Origin: Eumeta japonica
Taxonomy: Eukaryota > Arthropoda > Insecta > Lepidoptera > Psychidae
DNA: 64,000 nt
Assembly: GCA_005406025.1 (NCBI GenBank)
Contig: BGZK01000544.1
Coordinates: forward strand, 62,001-126,000
Direction: 5' to 3'
In this document: one piece after another, positions 37,441 to 48,430 of the stretch
Layout of the letters: each line of letters begins with the position of its first letter
Position numbering within the stretch: position 1 is the first letter of the stretch
Program-made: the position numbers and the translations under genes
The notes under the pieces: model-generated
Seen by the model: only the letters and a program-made list of their open reading frames with translations
Database searches by the model: none
What the model was told of the DNA's origin: nothing

Positions 37441-37630
37441 ATCCTTCACAAGGAAGTTGAATAGGAGACTCAGGAAAAAAGGGGGCAACCCCCATTCTGA
37501 ATCTTATTTTTTTCAAACCCTAACTGTCGCCATCCAACGCGGCAATGATGCTAATATGATGGGGACTTTCGGACCATGCCAGACCAGGGGTGGCATTTTT
37601 GTAACATAGTCAGTCATTTTTAGATAATTA
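37441..37630. other. Spacer between retroelement fragment and Helitron
   Basis: Nothing recognisable. The final bases before the Helitron end with TTA followed by CTAG. Confidence 0.5.
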
Positions 37631-37641
37631 CTAGCTGTCCC

Positions 37642-37659
37642 GGCAGACGTCGTCCTGCC
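37642..37659. other. Helitron 3' subterminal hairpin
   Basis: GGCAG (37,642-37,646) pairs with CTGCC (37,655-37,659) across an 8-nt loop. It lies 7 nt from the CTAG terminus, the usual place for the Helitron termination signal. Confidence 0.7.
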
Positions 37660-37969
37660 CAGAAAAGCTTGAAGCGATATGCCAACAGCAGCGCTATCTA
37701 CCGGGTCCAATTGTATTTTGAAATCACTCAGGGAGCCATTGGAATATACATAGAAAATTTCATCCCAATCGGTCTAGCCATTTGACATACGACGACACTT
37801 GGATGAAAACTGTAATGATTATTACTGTCATAATGGAATGCACCAAGGTTTAAATCAGCGTGCAGTGTTCATCTTGATCGAGCGGTGCTTATTCAAACAT
37901 TTTGAAGCCTTCTTTTCTGTTGTTCAGTTGTTTCAGACGAACGGGCCTGAGTACTTGGTACGTATTCGA

Positions 37970-38197
37970 TCAGTTTCTAACCTCACTTCGTTGTTCAGAT
38001 GATTCAGACGAATGGGTCTCAAACGCATGTACTCGAAGATTTTCTAGCCTCAATGCTCGTTGCTCTTCCGATTCTGAGGCTCGTAGTGCTCTTTTCTTCC
38101 GTGCTTGATGTGTAGATCGGCCAAGTGCTTGTCGCTTTGGAGGTATTGGAGGCACGGGAACGAAGTGAAAAATGCGTTTAAATTTATTAGATGTCAA
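37970..38197 (-). pseudogene. Helitron protein N-terminal relic
   Basis: The frame reads ARKKRALRASESEEQRALR and LENLRVHAFETHSSESSEQR. Repeats of an R-A-x-E-S-E-E-Q-R-x-x-R-L type occur at the N-terminus of arthropod Helitron-encoded proteins. The frame lies in the correct orientation inside the Helitron. It ends after about 75 codons without any Rep or helicase motif. Confidence 0.5.
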
Positions 38198-38639
38198 TCA
38201 GCAATCCGAATCTCACAATGTATCTAGTCCAATTGAACCTACTATTCACACACGGATGGAAATGTTAATATTGACGGCGATAACCAATTCGCTGAGGAAA
38301 ATTTGAAGTGAAAATATCAGCATTCGAGAATTGTTGAAATCTATTTGAATTCCACTCACGATGTTATCCAAAAAAAATGCACAGCAAATGAGTTCGGAAC
38401 GTCAATTAGCAGTCAGATCCTTCACTATATATAAAAAACAATTGTTGCTTAGCAACCGTTTTTATTTTTTTATTGTCTCTGTTTGAGCTCCGCCTGGTGA
38501 CGAGCTATGTAAATGGGGATAGCATAAAAACCTTCTCCGTGAAAAAATACATACATAACAATTTTCATAATGATCGGTCAAATAGTTTCTGAGTCTATAG
38601 ATTTCATGATATACACATCTTTATATATATATATATAGA

Positions 38640-39089
38640 TTTATTTGATTTTTAATTAATTTATATGTTTTAGGTAAGTCATTTAATTTGTAGTCCAATA
38701 TGTATATATACTTTTCAATACATATATTATATAATATTATTTGTGAGGCTTAGCCGAAACTACTTAATGTCATTCGCTCTGATCACCAGATACCTATAGC
38801 CAATTGATTGACATAAGGTGGGTGCTGAATTGGATGATCATATAGAAAAGTGTGTAATATTAGTTAGGACATAAAAAATGTACTATTATAGTTTACAAAA
38901 ATTTAACTTCGGATAAAATAAAGGTAATATTAAATAAATAAGCATGTATTTAATTTATAGAGAATATGGTAATATTAGGGTGCTGGAATATTTGAATAAT
39001 TTATATCCCTAGCATATATAACTAGTATATGTAACATTTAAACAATAATTGACGTCTAAGATCGGACAAAAATGTTGGAAACACATTTG
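38640..39089. other. AT-rich spacer
   Basis: TA-rich DNA without recognisable features, between the Helitron and the mariner relic. Confidence 0.55.
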
Positions 39090-39945
39090 TCTTTTTTATT
39101 TATAAAACTATAACATGAAATATTAACATAAAATATTTGTCAAATACCATATATACTCTTCCATAGGGACGTCTTCAATGGCCTTTTTCAACGAAGTACA
39201 GTCGAACGCATTCACTGCCACTTTGAGACTTGTAAATTGTATACCTCTAAGCTCATTTTACCTTTATCTTTATCTTATATTTAATTTTCTGACATAAAAC
39301 AAGTCATAAGTTGAAAAATCCGGACTGTAAGGGAATGCATCATTAGTTCTACACCTGAGACCGTCAAAACTTATTCATTACCTTAGCGGATTATGTCGAT
39401 ACATTATCGTGTCGAAGAATGACTTTGCTGTGGCGACGCTTTCTACAAACTTTTTCAAACATTCTGGGCAAACATATGCTCTCACACTATTTTGAAGTTA
39501 CTACCTTTGATTTTCAATCGATGCTGTTGTATAATGTACTGAGGTGTTGAAAATAGAAGTATTTTCTTAAGATTGCTTCGACTTTTGTTATCTTTCGTGC
39601 CAACAAAAGTCGAAATTTTCAAATGGGAAATCTATTTTGCCAATTGGTTTTTTCCTTCAGATTGGGAAACAGTATTGTCTTTGAGAAACAGTACATCCAA
39701 CTCTCGTCGCCTACAATTACATGTGACATATTGTATACAGAAAATAATTGTCTTCCATTATATTCCTTCATCATTTTACATAAAACGCCAAAAGGGGATT
39801 AACGTGAGTTACGTGATTTGATCGGCTCTTTGATCACGTTCACGTGTGAATTCATTAAACCATGATTACAAAGCGCTACAGGATGGAGCTTCATCACCAA
39901 AGACCAAGACTCTGACAATCTTTTTACTGACTTAAGGGGCCTTTC
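39090..39945 (-). pseudogene. mariner-type transposase relic (DD34D)
   Basis: Reading the minus strand in shifting frames: PLSQ then a stop at the N-side end, FGDEASS, WFNEF, then GDESWMYCF (first catalytic Asp; GDESW at 39,711-39,697), ICLPRMFEKV, ILRHDNVS (second Asp, HDN at 39,411-39,403), YSPDFSTYDLF (third Asp, 39,329-39,303), and AVNAFDCTSLKKAIEDVPM. The spacing from second to third Asp is about 34 codons. These are the landmark motifs of mariner-family cut-and-paste transposases. Frameshifts, stops and an internal deletion make it non-functional. Its N-terminal end is cut by the LINE that starts at about 39,946. Confidence 0.75.
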
Positions 39946-41595
39946 CTCATTTTTTTGACAGCATAGGCGGCAGAGCTAAGCCTTTTCGCCAACTTACTTA
40001 TATGAGGAACCCATTGAAGCCTGTTATCTAAAGTAATGAATTCCCAGGAACACAGTAGAATTAACAAACTCCAATTCTTTGTTACGTACTGAAATAGTTC
40101 CGGATCCATGTCTTACATTTGGAAGTGAGAATTTTATATATTTTGTTTTCATTTCATTAAGAAGTAGGTTATTTGCAGTAAACCATTTCTCTAACTTAGA
40201 GATAGTATTGTTCACATGGTTATAAGTGGGCTGTAGTTTTTTAACTTTGAATAAAAAAGAAGTATCATCTGCAAAAAGTACTATCTCATGAACATCCTTA
40301 ACAAGGCTAGGTAAATCATTTATGTAGACTAAAAAAAGAAAGGGACCAAGAATTAATCCCTGTGGTACACCCATGTGGACTATAGATCCAGACGATTTCA
40401 TACCATTGACATCAACCCTCTGAACCCTGTTACTCAAATACGACTTCAGAAGGTCGAGTGCCCGGCCTGTTACTCCATAGTGACGTAGTTTTCCGATCAG
40501 AGTTTCATGATAAACACAATCAAAAGCCTTGGAGAGATCGCAAAATATGTTAATTGCATCTCGCGAATCCTCCCAGGCTCCAAAAATATGTTGCACAAGC
40601 TCAACGCCAGCATCGATTGTTGAGCGACCCCGAATAAAACCGAATTGTTTATTAGACACTAATTTATTAGTATAAAAATGTAATAACAACTGATTTAGGA
40701 CTAATTTTTCGAGTATTTTGCTAAGTGACGGTAGTATAGATATAGGTCTAAAGTTATTGGGACTTGATGCACTACCGCCTTTAAATAATGAAATTACTTA
40801 ACTTTCTTTCATCAAATCGGGAAACACGCCATCATCTAAACACTTATTAAAGATAAACGCCAAATGCGGCGCAATATAATCTATAATGGAGTTTATAATT
40901 ATAATAGAAAGACCATGAATGTCAGCAGTTCTCTTCATCTCTAAAGATTTAAACGTTTTGATAACCTTTTTTGAACTCACATGTTTAAATTTAAATTCCA
41001 AATTAATATTACAAATCGGACTATTTTTCCTCAGTAATGATTCGGCAAGAGCGGGAGATGAGTTAATAGAACTGGTAGTTAAAACAGAAATTTCAGTAAA
41101 GAATGTTTCAAAAGCTTTAGCAACTTCTGTGTCTTCATTCAAGGTTTTGTCATCTATCTTAAGTTGAAAATCAATAACTCAGCCCTTAATTTTTCCAGTC
41201 TCGTTCTTTATGACACCCCAAGTCGTTTTCATAACATTATTACTATTTTTATTTTATTATTTGTGTTTGGCTTTAGCCGCGATGCAAACACGTTTAAAAA
41301 CTTTTGAGTATTTTATTATATATTTAACGAAGCTTTCATTATTATTAAAAGGCCTTTCATCACAAAGCTCATACAGTCTCCTTCTACTTTTATAAATTCC
41401 CACTGTTACCCAATCGCTAAATGATAATTTTTCATTTGTTTTAACATTTTTTACTTTAAATACATTATCATGTTTCGTTTTTATCACGTCAAATATTAAA
41501 TTATACATCCCGTTGGAATCATCAGAGCACTGAAACTTCGGAACTACCAGTATGATATTTTCTCTAAATTGAAGTAGGCGCTTTTCGTTTAAAAA
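39946..41595 (-). pseudogene. LINE reverse transcriptase (inverted 5' piece)
   Basis: One minus frame runs from 41,607 to about 40,040 with three in-frame stops (41,254-41,256; 41,179-41,181; 40,798-40,800), then a one-base frameshift near 40,040, then 40,109-39,946. Landmarks are MKTTWGVIKNETGK (linker), GFIRGRSTIDA, FCDLSKAFDCV (motif with the first catalytic Asp), GVPQGLILGPFLF (40,371-40,342 region), and FADDTSFLF (FADD at 40,275-40,264, the metal-binding Asp pair). The RT domain itself is largely open, which suggests moderate age. It is oriented opposite to the 3' piece. Confidence 0.85.
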
Positions 41596-42291
41596 TGAGA
41601 AATTCATCAGCCGTCAAAACTGCCAGATTGATTTATTTTGACTGTTTCCTTAGTCTGATGTCATATAGCATCTTGTTCTGGGGAAACGCCGCGGATATTC
41701 ACAGAATTTTCGTGCTGCAGAAGCGGGCCATTCGCGCAATTTACAAGCTCGGACCTCGTGTATCTCTTAGAAATAAGTTTAAGGAAATTGGAATTTTAAC
41801 CCTGGCATCTCAATTCATTGATGAAAATTTATTGTATGTAAAAAAATGTTAATCGACTAAATTGAATATAATATAAGATAAAGATAAATTAGTCACAAAT
41901 TCATTTAGAGGGCTCTGTGTGCGCCTATTCAATAAGGTTCTTGTAGATATTTAAGATTTACCCCTATATAAATTTAAGAGTGTCATTAAACAATCACTCT
42001 TTAAAAAAGGGTATAATGCAATTTCTGAATATTTGGAAGACAAATATCCATGGGCATAAGCTGCTCGACTTCTTACCGGGCCGTTTCGTTCTTAATGGTT
42101 TTTTATTTGTTTTGACTATGTATGTAAAAATTAGAAAAGAGCTACCCTTAAGTTTCTTGCTCGTTCTTCTTGAGGGAAAACTGCCTTCCGAACGAGCGGT
42201 AAATTGTAAATTCGCAAAAAATTATGACATATTTCAAGTGTTATTTTGCAACCTATGAAATGAAGATATTGTGAATTTGAATTTGAATTTC
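41596..42291 (+). pseudogene. LINE ORF2 C-terminus and 3' UTR (direct piece)
   Basis: An open frame (to a stop at 41,850-41,852) contains VKTARLIYFDCF, SYSILFWGNAAD, FVLQKRAIRAIYKL and FKEIGILTLASQ, the standard post-RT region of Jockey/CR1-like proteins. After a deletion or frameshift it continues TNSFRGLCVRLFNKV, a stop, then KFKSVIKQSLFKKGY and YLEDKYPWA with the natural stop near 42,056. The 3' UTR follows and ends in three GAATTT units (about 42,274-42,291). Confidence 0.8.
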
Positions 42292-43315
42292 CCGATTTTG
42301 ATACGTTTGAGTGAATTTTTTTATTAGGATTGGGACTAAATTCTAAAGAATAGAATCTAGATAATGAACACTCATGAGAGTTTCATCTCATTCTAGAAAG
42401 TTTTTGGACTAGAAGTTTAATTTTTAACCCCTGCCAAAGGTAAAGTTTTATTTTCTGCCTGGGTTTTCTGGAATCTTGATTTTCAATAATGTAAAAATAC
42501 GTAATTTAGTTAAGTAAACTTATTTAATTTATTATTTTAAAATATTCGCATGTCAATAAGATACTCATCTTAAAAAGTGTATTGACCAGATTACACAACA
42601 TACATACAAAATCGCAATAAAATAATAGGAAAGAATTGTTATTTACGCTTTAAAATATGCGTTTGCCTTTGATGCGAGGCCATTGACCAGTAGTATCTCG
42701 CGCTGGAGAAGCTACACAAAGAATCGTAAAAATCATGGCGCAAATAGTTCTATCTGTTTTTTTTTTTGACTTAAATTCATTTTGATCGTGAAGAACCATT
42801 CTTAAAATTATGTTACAACGAAAAACAAATGGCAATCTACACAAACTGAAAAGTAACCTACTCCGAGTTTTATTTTCATAAACCACATTTTTAATATTAT
42901 TATTGCAAATGACCATTTCCTGAAATTTTCTCTATGACCTACGTATAAAATAATGATTTTGTCACGACTTGCTTCACTATTAGCTCTTAAAGCAAGTTAA
43001 TTTTATTCTCATAACTATCAAATCGAGTTTTATGTATTTTTAAGAATTCGTAGTACTGAATTAAATAATTCTCTGACGGTAATATAATTTTTCATTTTGT
43101 GCATATACCAATGCACTTATATATAAAACAAAAATATTTTAGTAATATCTATTTCAACTTTAGTTTCGTATAAAACTATATAACAAGACATTAAGAAAAA
43201 CTCATGTCATTTTTATCGAAATTTTACAACACCAAATCATAATTGTAGACTACTAAGCTATTATATTTACTGCTATATAATATTTTTAATTCACTGCCCA
43301 ATTCTAGTAGTGTTT
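42292..43315. other. AT-rich DNA, no supported gene
   Basis: The 88-codon minus frame at 42,650-42,916 has no domain. No clear continuation of the disrupted mariner was found on this side of the LINE. Confidence 0.55.
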
Positions 43316-43317
43316 CG

Positions 43318-43590
43318 TGGTCTACGCAATTAGCTCACAGATCGCCTATCAAAATCGGTAGAGATTCATACAGCATCCGCGACAATGCGCATGAGCCGTA
43401 ATCAGCGCCAATCAAAAATCTATTGGTCAGTGTAATGACTGGCCATCCTTGACGGCCGACTATAATTGATTGCTCCAGATAATAATTGGTATAATTAAAA
43501 ACGATCGGCTGCGCCGGAGCACTGAATTGATCGAAACGTTTTTATTGGCAATTGACAACTAATGTATGTCACCTTGAGACTGTGATTGGA
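43318..43590. promoter_or_regulatory. Candidate enhancer: homeodomain-motif cluster
   Basis: Within about 270 bp there are many TAAT/ATTG-type cores: CAATTAGC (43,328), TAATCAGC, ATAATTGATTGC (43,464), ATAATTGGTATAATTAAAAA (43,481), GAATTGATCG (43,524), TTGGCAATTGACAACTAATG (43,544). GC-richer connectors (GATCGGCTGCGCCGGAGC) lie between. TGATTG/TTGATTG cores also suit Extradenticle-type sites. There is no ORF. This is motif-based inference only. Confidence 0.35.
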
Positions 43591-44660
43591 TTTATATATA
43601 CCTAGTTGAATAATTTTTGGATGGGATTATAATTTTCTGATGTTGCTGTTTGTAATTCATTACATTATACGTCTTATGCATTTAATATACACAATTTAAC
43701 ACGAGAACCAAGTTACACTTACATGTTAACAAAAATTTATATCCTTTGAGTATTACGCTTTGCGGCTCAAATGACAATGAAATATTACAATACGACAAAA
43801 AGTGGTCATATAATAAATTCAGTTTTTGTTATTATTAGAATTGAAAAAGGGTCTTTTATTAATTACGAAAACTTACAACCTCAAAAGGGAGCGAGTATAG
43901 CAAAATCTCACCAAATTTTACTTGGGGAAGGGATCACTGTTAAGAAAGGATCGATCTGAAGTCAACTTTAAAATTTACAGAATTATATATTATACTAATA
44001 AAATTTAGAGAATTATATATTATACATATATGAAACTTGGTTCTAATGTAAGCAACATAAATAAAGTAACGGAGACATTTCGTTCTAGCCTGTGTACATT
44101 TTATCAAAAGAGAAGTATATATATGTATTTAAAGTGAAAAAATATGTTTAATGAAAATGTTTATTAATTTTCTTCATTGCACAAAAATATTTTAATTACA
44201 ACTTCATAAGATTTCACAATTTATAAAGACAATATAATTTTAACAGCCCTTTACAGTTGACAGTCGCACGACAGTCGCGACATAATGTGGCCTTGCTTTT
44301 CATGTACCTGCCTACAAACAATTATATTGTAATGTACGGCTTGTGTGCTAGTTTCTTATCCAACATGTTGATTTCGTAGTGTTACAATTATTGAATTCAA
44401 ATTGTATATTGTATAAGCATAATATTATAATACCACCAGTAGTTTGTAAGAATTCGCAGTGACTTGTGAATTTTGGTGTAGTATATGACTACCTAGCTCA
44501 GGGCGCCATACTACAGAGAAAAAAAATTAATAGTTATATCTCCCGTGAGGGGAGGTTCATCTACATTTTATCAAACTCACCAAGAGGAATCCGAATTAAA
44601 AAGGAAATATAAAACACTTCATTTAATTAATGAACACGCCAAAGCACAGTGCTCGCATTC
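43591..44660. other. AT-rich DNA, no supported gene
   Basis: A local tandem duplication of AATTTA(C/G)AGAATTATATATTATAC occurs at about 43,972-44,030. No coding sequence. Confidence 0.55.
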
Positions 44661-44669
44661 CGATTGTAT

Positions 44670-44695
44670 TGTTCAACAACCTAAGTTGTTGAACA
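44670..44695. repeat. Hairpin with 11-bp perfect arms
   Basis: TGTTCAACAAC and GTTGTTGAACA are exact reverse complements around CTAA. Confidence 0.9.
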
Positions 44696-44782
44696 TGTGT
44701 ATGTTATTAATCGTGATACATAGCCCGTTTCAATTTAGACAATAAGAAATGCGTTATTATCGAGGGAATCTTAACGAAGTTG

Positions 44783-44813
44783 TAGGTGAAGTAAGTAGTA
44801 CTTACTTCACCTA
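44783..44813. repeat. 31-bp palindrome (15-bp arms, 1-nt centre)
   Basis: TAGGTGAAGTAAGTA (44,783-44,797) and TACTTACTTCACCTA (44,799-44,813) are exact reverse complements. Confidence 0.95.
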
Positions 44814-44879
44814 AAACTCAAACATGCTTTTTTTTGAGTTTTTGTTGAGTTGAGTTCAGAATCGATTTTCGTATAGAGT

Positions 44880-45070
44880 CCGCGGTATGGAAATTTTGGT
44901 AAGAGTGAAATTAATACGAGCGTTACCTCAAAAGCGTGACGTTTTTTCTGCGTAACGTAGATACGTTGATTGCAAGCGCAAGATTGCGCTTACACTTTGA
45001 AATCGTGTATATGTGGAGTAGTGCGGTGTGGTGCGGTGGGATGCGGTGTAATGTATTGTTGTATAATTTA
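44880..45070. repeat. Short repeat-rich segment
   Basis: A small inverted repeat AAGCGCAA/TTGCGCTT near 44,978-44,995 is followed at about 45,021-45,050 by three 10-nt units of a GTGCGGTGTG/GTGCGGTGGG/ATGCGGTGTA type. Possibly part of an unclassified dispersed repeat. Confidence 0.5.
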
Positions 45071-45481
45071 ATTTTATTATATTAATCTCATATCTTACTT
45101 AAGAACATAAAATCTACCTCTATACGAATTTTCACGATTCCTAAATCACGTACTTACAGACATTCATGTTTCATATTTTAGTTACCGTACAACTCTTTGC
45201 ACAGTGATTAATAATGACTACAGTATTGATGTAATTAGTATCCTAAGTAATATTAATAATGGAGTACATTAACCTTCGTAACAACGTATTCATGTACTAT
45301 AAGTAATAAATATTTAACATGATTGATGTATAATATTTTAACCAATGAATATGAAAAATATGCGTAGAATAAATACGTGCTTTGAGTATTATAAGAGATG
45401 CGTTTATTTACCCTTTTTGTCTATTGCATATTCAAACACAAACGTAGTTAAGGAGTGAACTCTAATCATGCGTCGGAACTG

Positions 45482-45501
45482 ACACACACACACACACACA
45501 C
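45482..45501. repeat. (AC)10 microsatellite
   Basis: Ten uninterrupted AC units. Confidence 0.95.
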
Positions 45502-48180
45502 GTTTTTTTCATAACATTACCACATAAAACACATTTGTATCAATTCACGACAGCAACTATCTAAAGCACACAGCTTAATCTGTTCGGTAAAATAACATTC
45601 GAGGTTCCAATCGTCGCTTTATAACATAGGTACAACCTCTACTTATGCTGGCTGGAACGGAATTGCCTTAAACAAGCAGCTTGGGCACTTGACCAACTTA
45701 TTACACAAAAGCGTATATTGAATCAATAGAATTATTTGTTTTTCATGTTTAAAAGAAAACACGTTTAGGGTTACATCCACATATGCGATCTGTTCATCAA
45801 ACATTCGCTTAAGCTATCTCGAGGTCTTTTAATCCATATAAGATTTAGAAATAAGCACGTGAATAAAATAACGGATTACGTATGTCTAATTCATAACGAT
45901 TTTTTTTGTCATTATATATCGGTTAATACAAATTGACTCATTAGTTAATGACACAATTATAATTTTTTTGCCATAATAGGAATGTAGAATTGACATAATA
46001 ATATAATAAATGCATAAAACTACATACTATTTAAATGAATATATGATCGAAAATTCTTCCGTTTTTAACTAAGAAAATCTGATATACGAGAGGTATACCA
46101 AAAAAGTAGATACTCAAAAATTATATTAATCATTTATTTTTGAATTTCAATCAAAACAGGGCCGCATAACTGAATTATGACCGTCCGTCCATCCGACCGG
46201 CTAATATACAACATATGCGTGTCGTACATTTCCCTATAACTCCTACATCCTTCAAAATACACTGATAAAGTGTAACGGACGGGTTGTAAATGCATGTAAT
46301 TTAATAAAAGAAATATGGATAAGTCTGTGTGTATATATAGTTTACGCAAAGATTGTATCACATGGAAATGTAGTCTCTGCCTATACTTCTGGAACTAGGC
46401 GTGAGCTTATAACAATAATAACAAATATACGTATCTAGGAAGACCTTTTCATACCTAGAATTCAGAAATATTTTCGCGCATCTAAATGGAGTGGTATACC
46501 ATTTTTTTTATACTATATTTTAAAGTTTTTTTAATTGAATGAGATTGTAAGTGAAAGTGGTTTTTTGATGGCTACAAAATTGTCGGAATAATGACTTTTT
46601 CAAATTATTAACGAGGTAGAAAGGCTGTACCCAGTGACGTCATCGTTTATTAGCGCCATATTTGCTTGTGTCAATCCGTTTTGTTAGAAAGAGACAGCAT
46701 AGAATTTTAGAAAGCTTATAGTTCATTGTTTTGATGACCGATTTTAATTTTGATTTCACTTTTAGTCATTACGTCTAGTCAGCTTCATAATTTATCATCA
46801 AACATAATATTCCAAATGTTAGTAAAATCACCAATAAACCAATAATAAATAGTGAATAATAAAATAATTAGTAAAATAAAATAAATGGTGAAATAAAAAA
46901 ATAATTACATGTGATATCTTTAGACAAGTCTTCAAAGACACAATGACATGACAATCTAAAGTTACTTCTTATTAAAAGGATTATATCGCACAATATGAGT
47001 ACTGAAATTGGTTAATAGTTTGACCTTATCTTATATTCCAAACATCTCATAAAAAAACTGCAAATACTCAATTATTATTTCTAAATTATTCTTCGAAAAT
47101 TATTTTGTACAATTTACATTTTTGTTGAATTTTGAATTCTTTGATCATTTTATATTTAAAGAAGTTATATCGAAGCAAATAAATAAGTTACGAAAAAGTT
47201 ATAACTAATTTTTAAATCACTGCTGAGAAAATTAAAAAAATTGATAATATTCATGAAGTTATTACGTCTAATCTGACTTTCATTTCCATTAATGGTCAAA
47301 GTTTTAAGGCTCTAGTAATATATTGTAACTATCTTTAGAATGATTCCAGAATGTATTTCTGTTCATGTTTGTATGTGAAGGTTGGGTGTGGGTGTGTAAA
47401 ATGTATTATAACTTTTGTAGAGATCAACTGATTCAGACTGGTCTTACTACATTTGAAATAACTTGTTATTTGATATAGGCATTTGTACATTTATTATATT
47501 TTATATTTTTAATTACACTTTGTGTGAAAATACTTTGTTAATTAATTTCAATATGTTTAAAACAATAAATCGATGAACACCAAAGACTAATCATTTCGAA
47601 TTTTTTACAAATCAAGTTCAATAACATAAACCAGATTAGAATCGATTTTTGTCTCAGCTGAGCAACACTAAGATCAGGAACTGCCAAATCGCACCAAGTA
47701 ATCCAAGTCACAAAAAGATTAGTTCATTTATTACGGATGCCTCACTGTCGAAACCAATGTTAATTAAGAAATGATTTTGACTTACAAACTCAAAAGCACT
47801 TGAGCCTAATCAAATATTTTCGTGCTTGATCATCTTGAAAACGTATGACCACTAGTTTTTTTATTCAGCTAAATAATGCATAGGTATATTATTTTGTATA
47901 CAACATTCAATGTGAAAACTTTAGTTTGAACTTAGAGTTAAAATTTTAATTTATTTTATTTTATTATAATACAATGTAACATGAAAAACAACAATTTTTG
48001 AGTTCGAAAAGTTTAAAAATTTTTGCTATACCAGCATATTTGGATGAATATTTATGTATTTTTTTTAATTTTATGAATTCGAGAATAGAGGATATTCTTG
48101 CAGATCATCTGTTTTCAGACTGTTCAAACAATAATTATACTCCTGTTTGGACACACTCTCTATCTCGACTGAGCATTGAT
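45502..48180. other. AT-rich DNA, no supported gene
   Basis: A perfect CRE lies at 46,635-46,642 next to GATTGACACAAGC-like text (minus strand). Frames at 46,134-46,361 (minus) and 47,998-48,303 (plus, non-ATG start) have no domain. Confidence 0.55.
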
Positions 48181-48430
48181 TACACGAATATGCCCGTACT
48201 GACTACGGAACCTCACACGGCACGCGGTCGGACATGGCTTTGCCGGTGTTTTTATTGCTGCCTGTACGCGTTGATCTTTTCTTATTTCGAATTACGTTTA
48301 TGACAATTTTATTAAGACCGCAGCGGAGGCAGGTACGCCGGCCTACGCGCGGCGGGCTCGTTCATTAAAAAGATATGCGACGCCCTGTACCGGTATCGCG
48401 TTTACGTACTTCTGATGATTTTGTAGTCAG
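48181..48430. other. Small CpG-rich block
   Basis: GGCACGCGGTCGGACATGGC near 48,220 and CGCCGGCCTACGCGCGGCGG near 48,336 stand out from AT-rich flanks. No credible ORF. Confidence 0.4.

Larger units (their letters stand above)
37631..38639 (-). mobile_element. Non-autonomous Helitron with both ends
   Basis: On the minus strand the element starts with TC at 38,639-38,638 (TCTATATATATATATATAAAG) and ends with CTAG at 37,634-37,631. Seven bases inside the 3' CTAG is a hairpin with 5-bp stem GGCAG/CTGCC (37,642-37,659). The flanking bases are A on the 5' side and T on the 3' side, the AT target expected for Helitrons, and there is no duplication or inverted repeat. The element is about 1.0 kb and cannot encode a Rep/helicase. 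A relic frame at 38,197-37,970 resembles the charged N-terminal region of insect Helitron proteins. Confidence 0.75.
39946..42291 (+). mobile_element. 5'-truncated, 5'-inverted Jockey/CR1-like LINE
   Basis: Two pieces of one element lie back to back. Piece 1 (about 39,946-41,595) is on the minus strand and covers the linker and reverse transcriptase up to LSSAAYAVKKMR. Piece 2 (about 41,596-42,291) is on the plus strand, resumes the same protein at SSAVKTARLIYF and runs to the 3' UTR and a GAATTT-repeat tail. In the intact family these two stretches are adjacent. The inverted-5'/direct-3' arrangement is the structure produced by twin priming during target-primed reverse transcription. The endonuclease domain is absent. 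I could not identify a target-site duplication. Confidence 0.8.

Noticed and set aside
45482..45501. Possible CRISPR-like or satellite array
   Set aside because: A simple AC microsatellite; no spaced repeats anywhere in the window.
47998..48303. 101-codon plus-strand ORF
   Set aside because: Non-ATG start, no motif, runs into a CpG-rich block.
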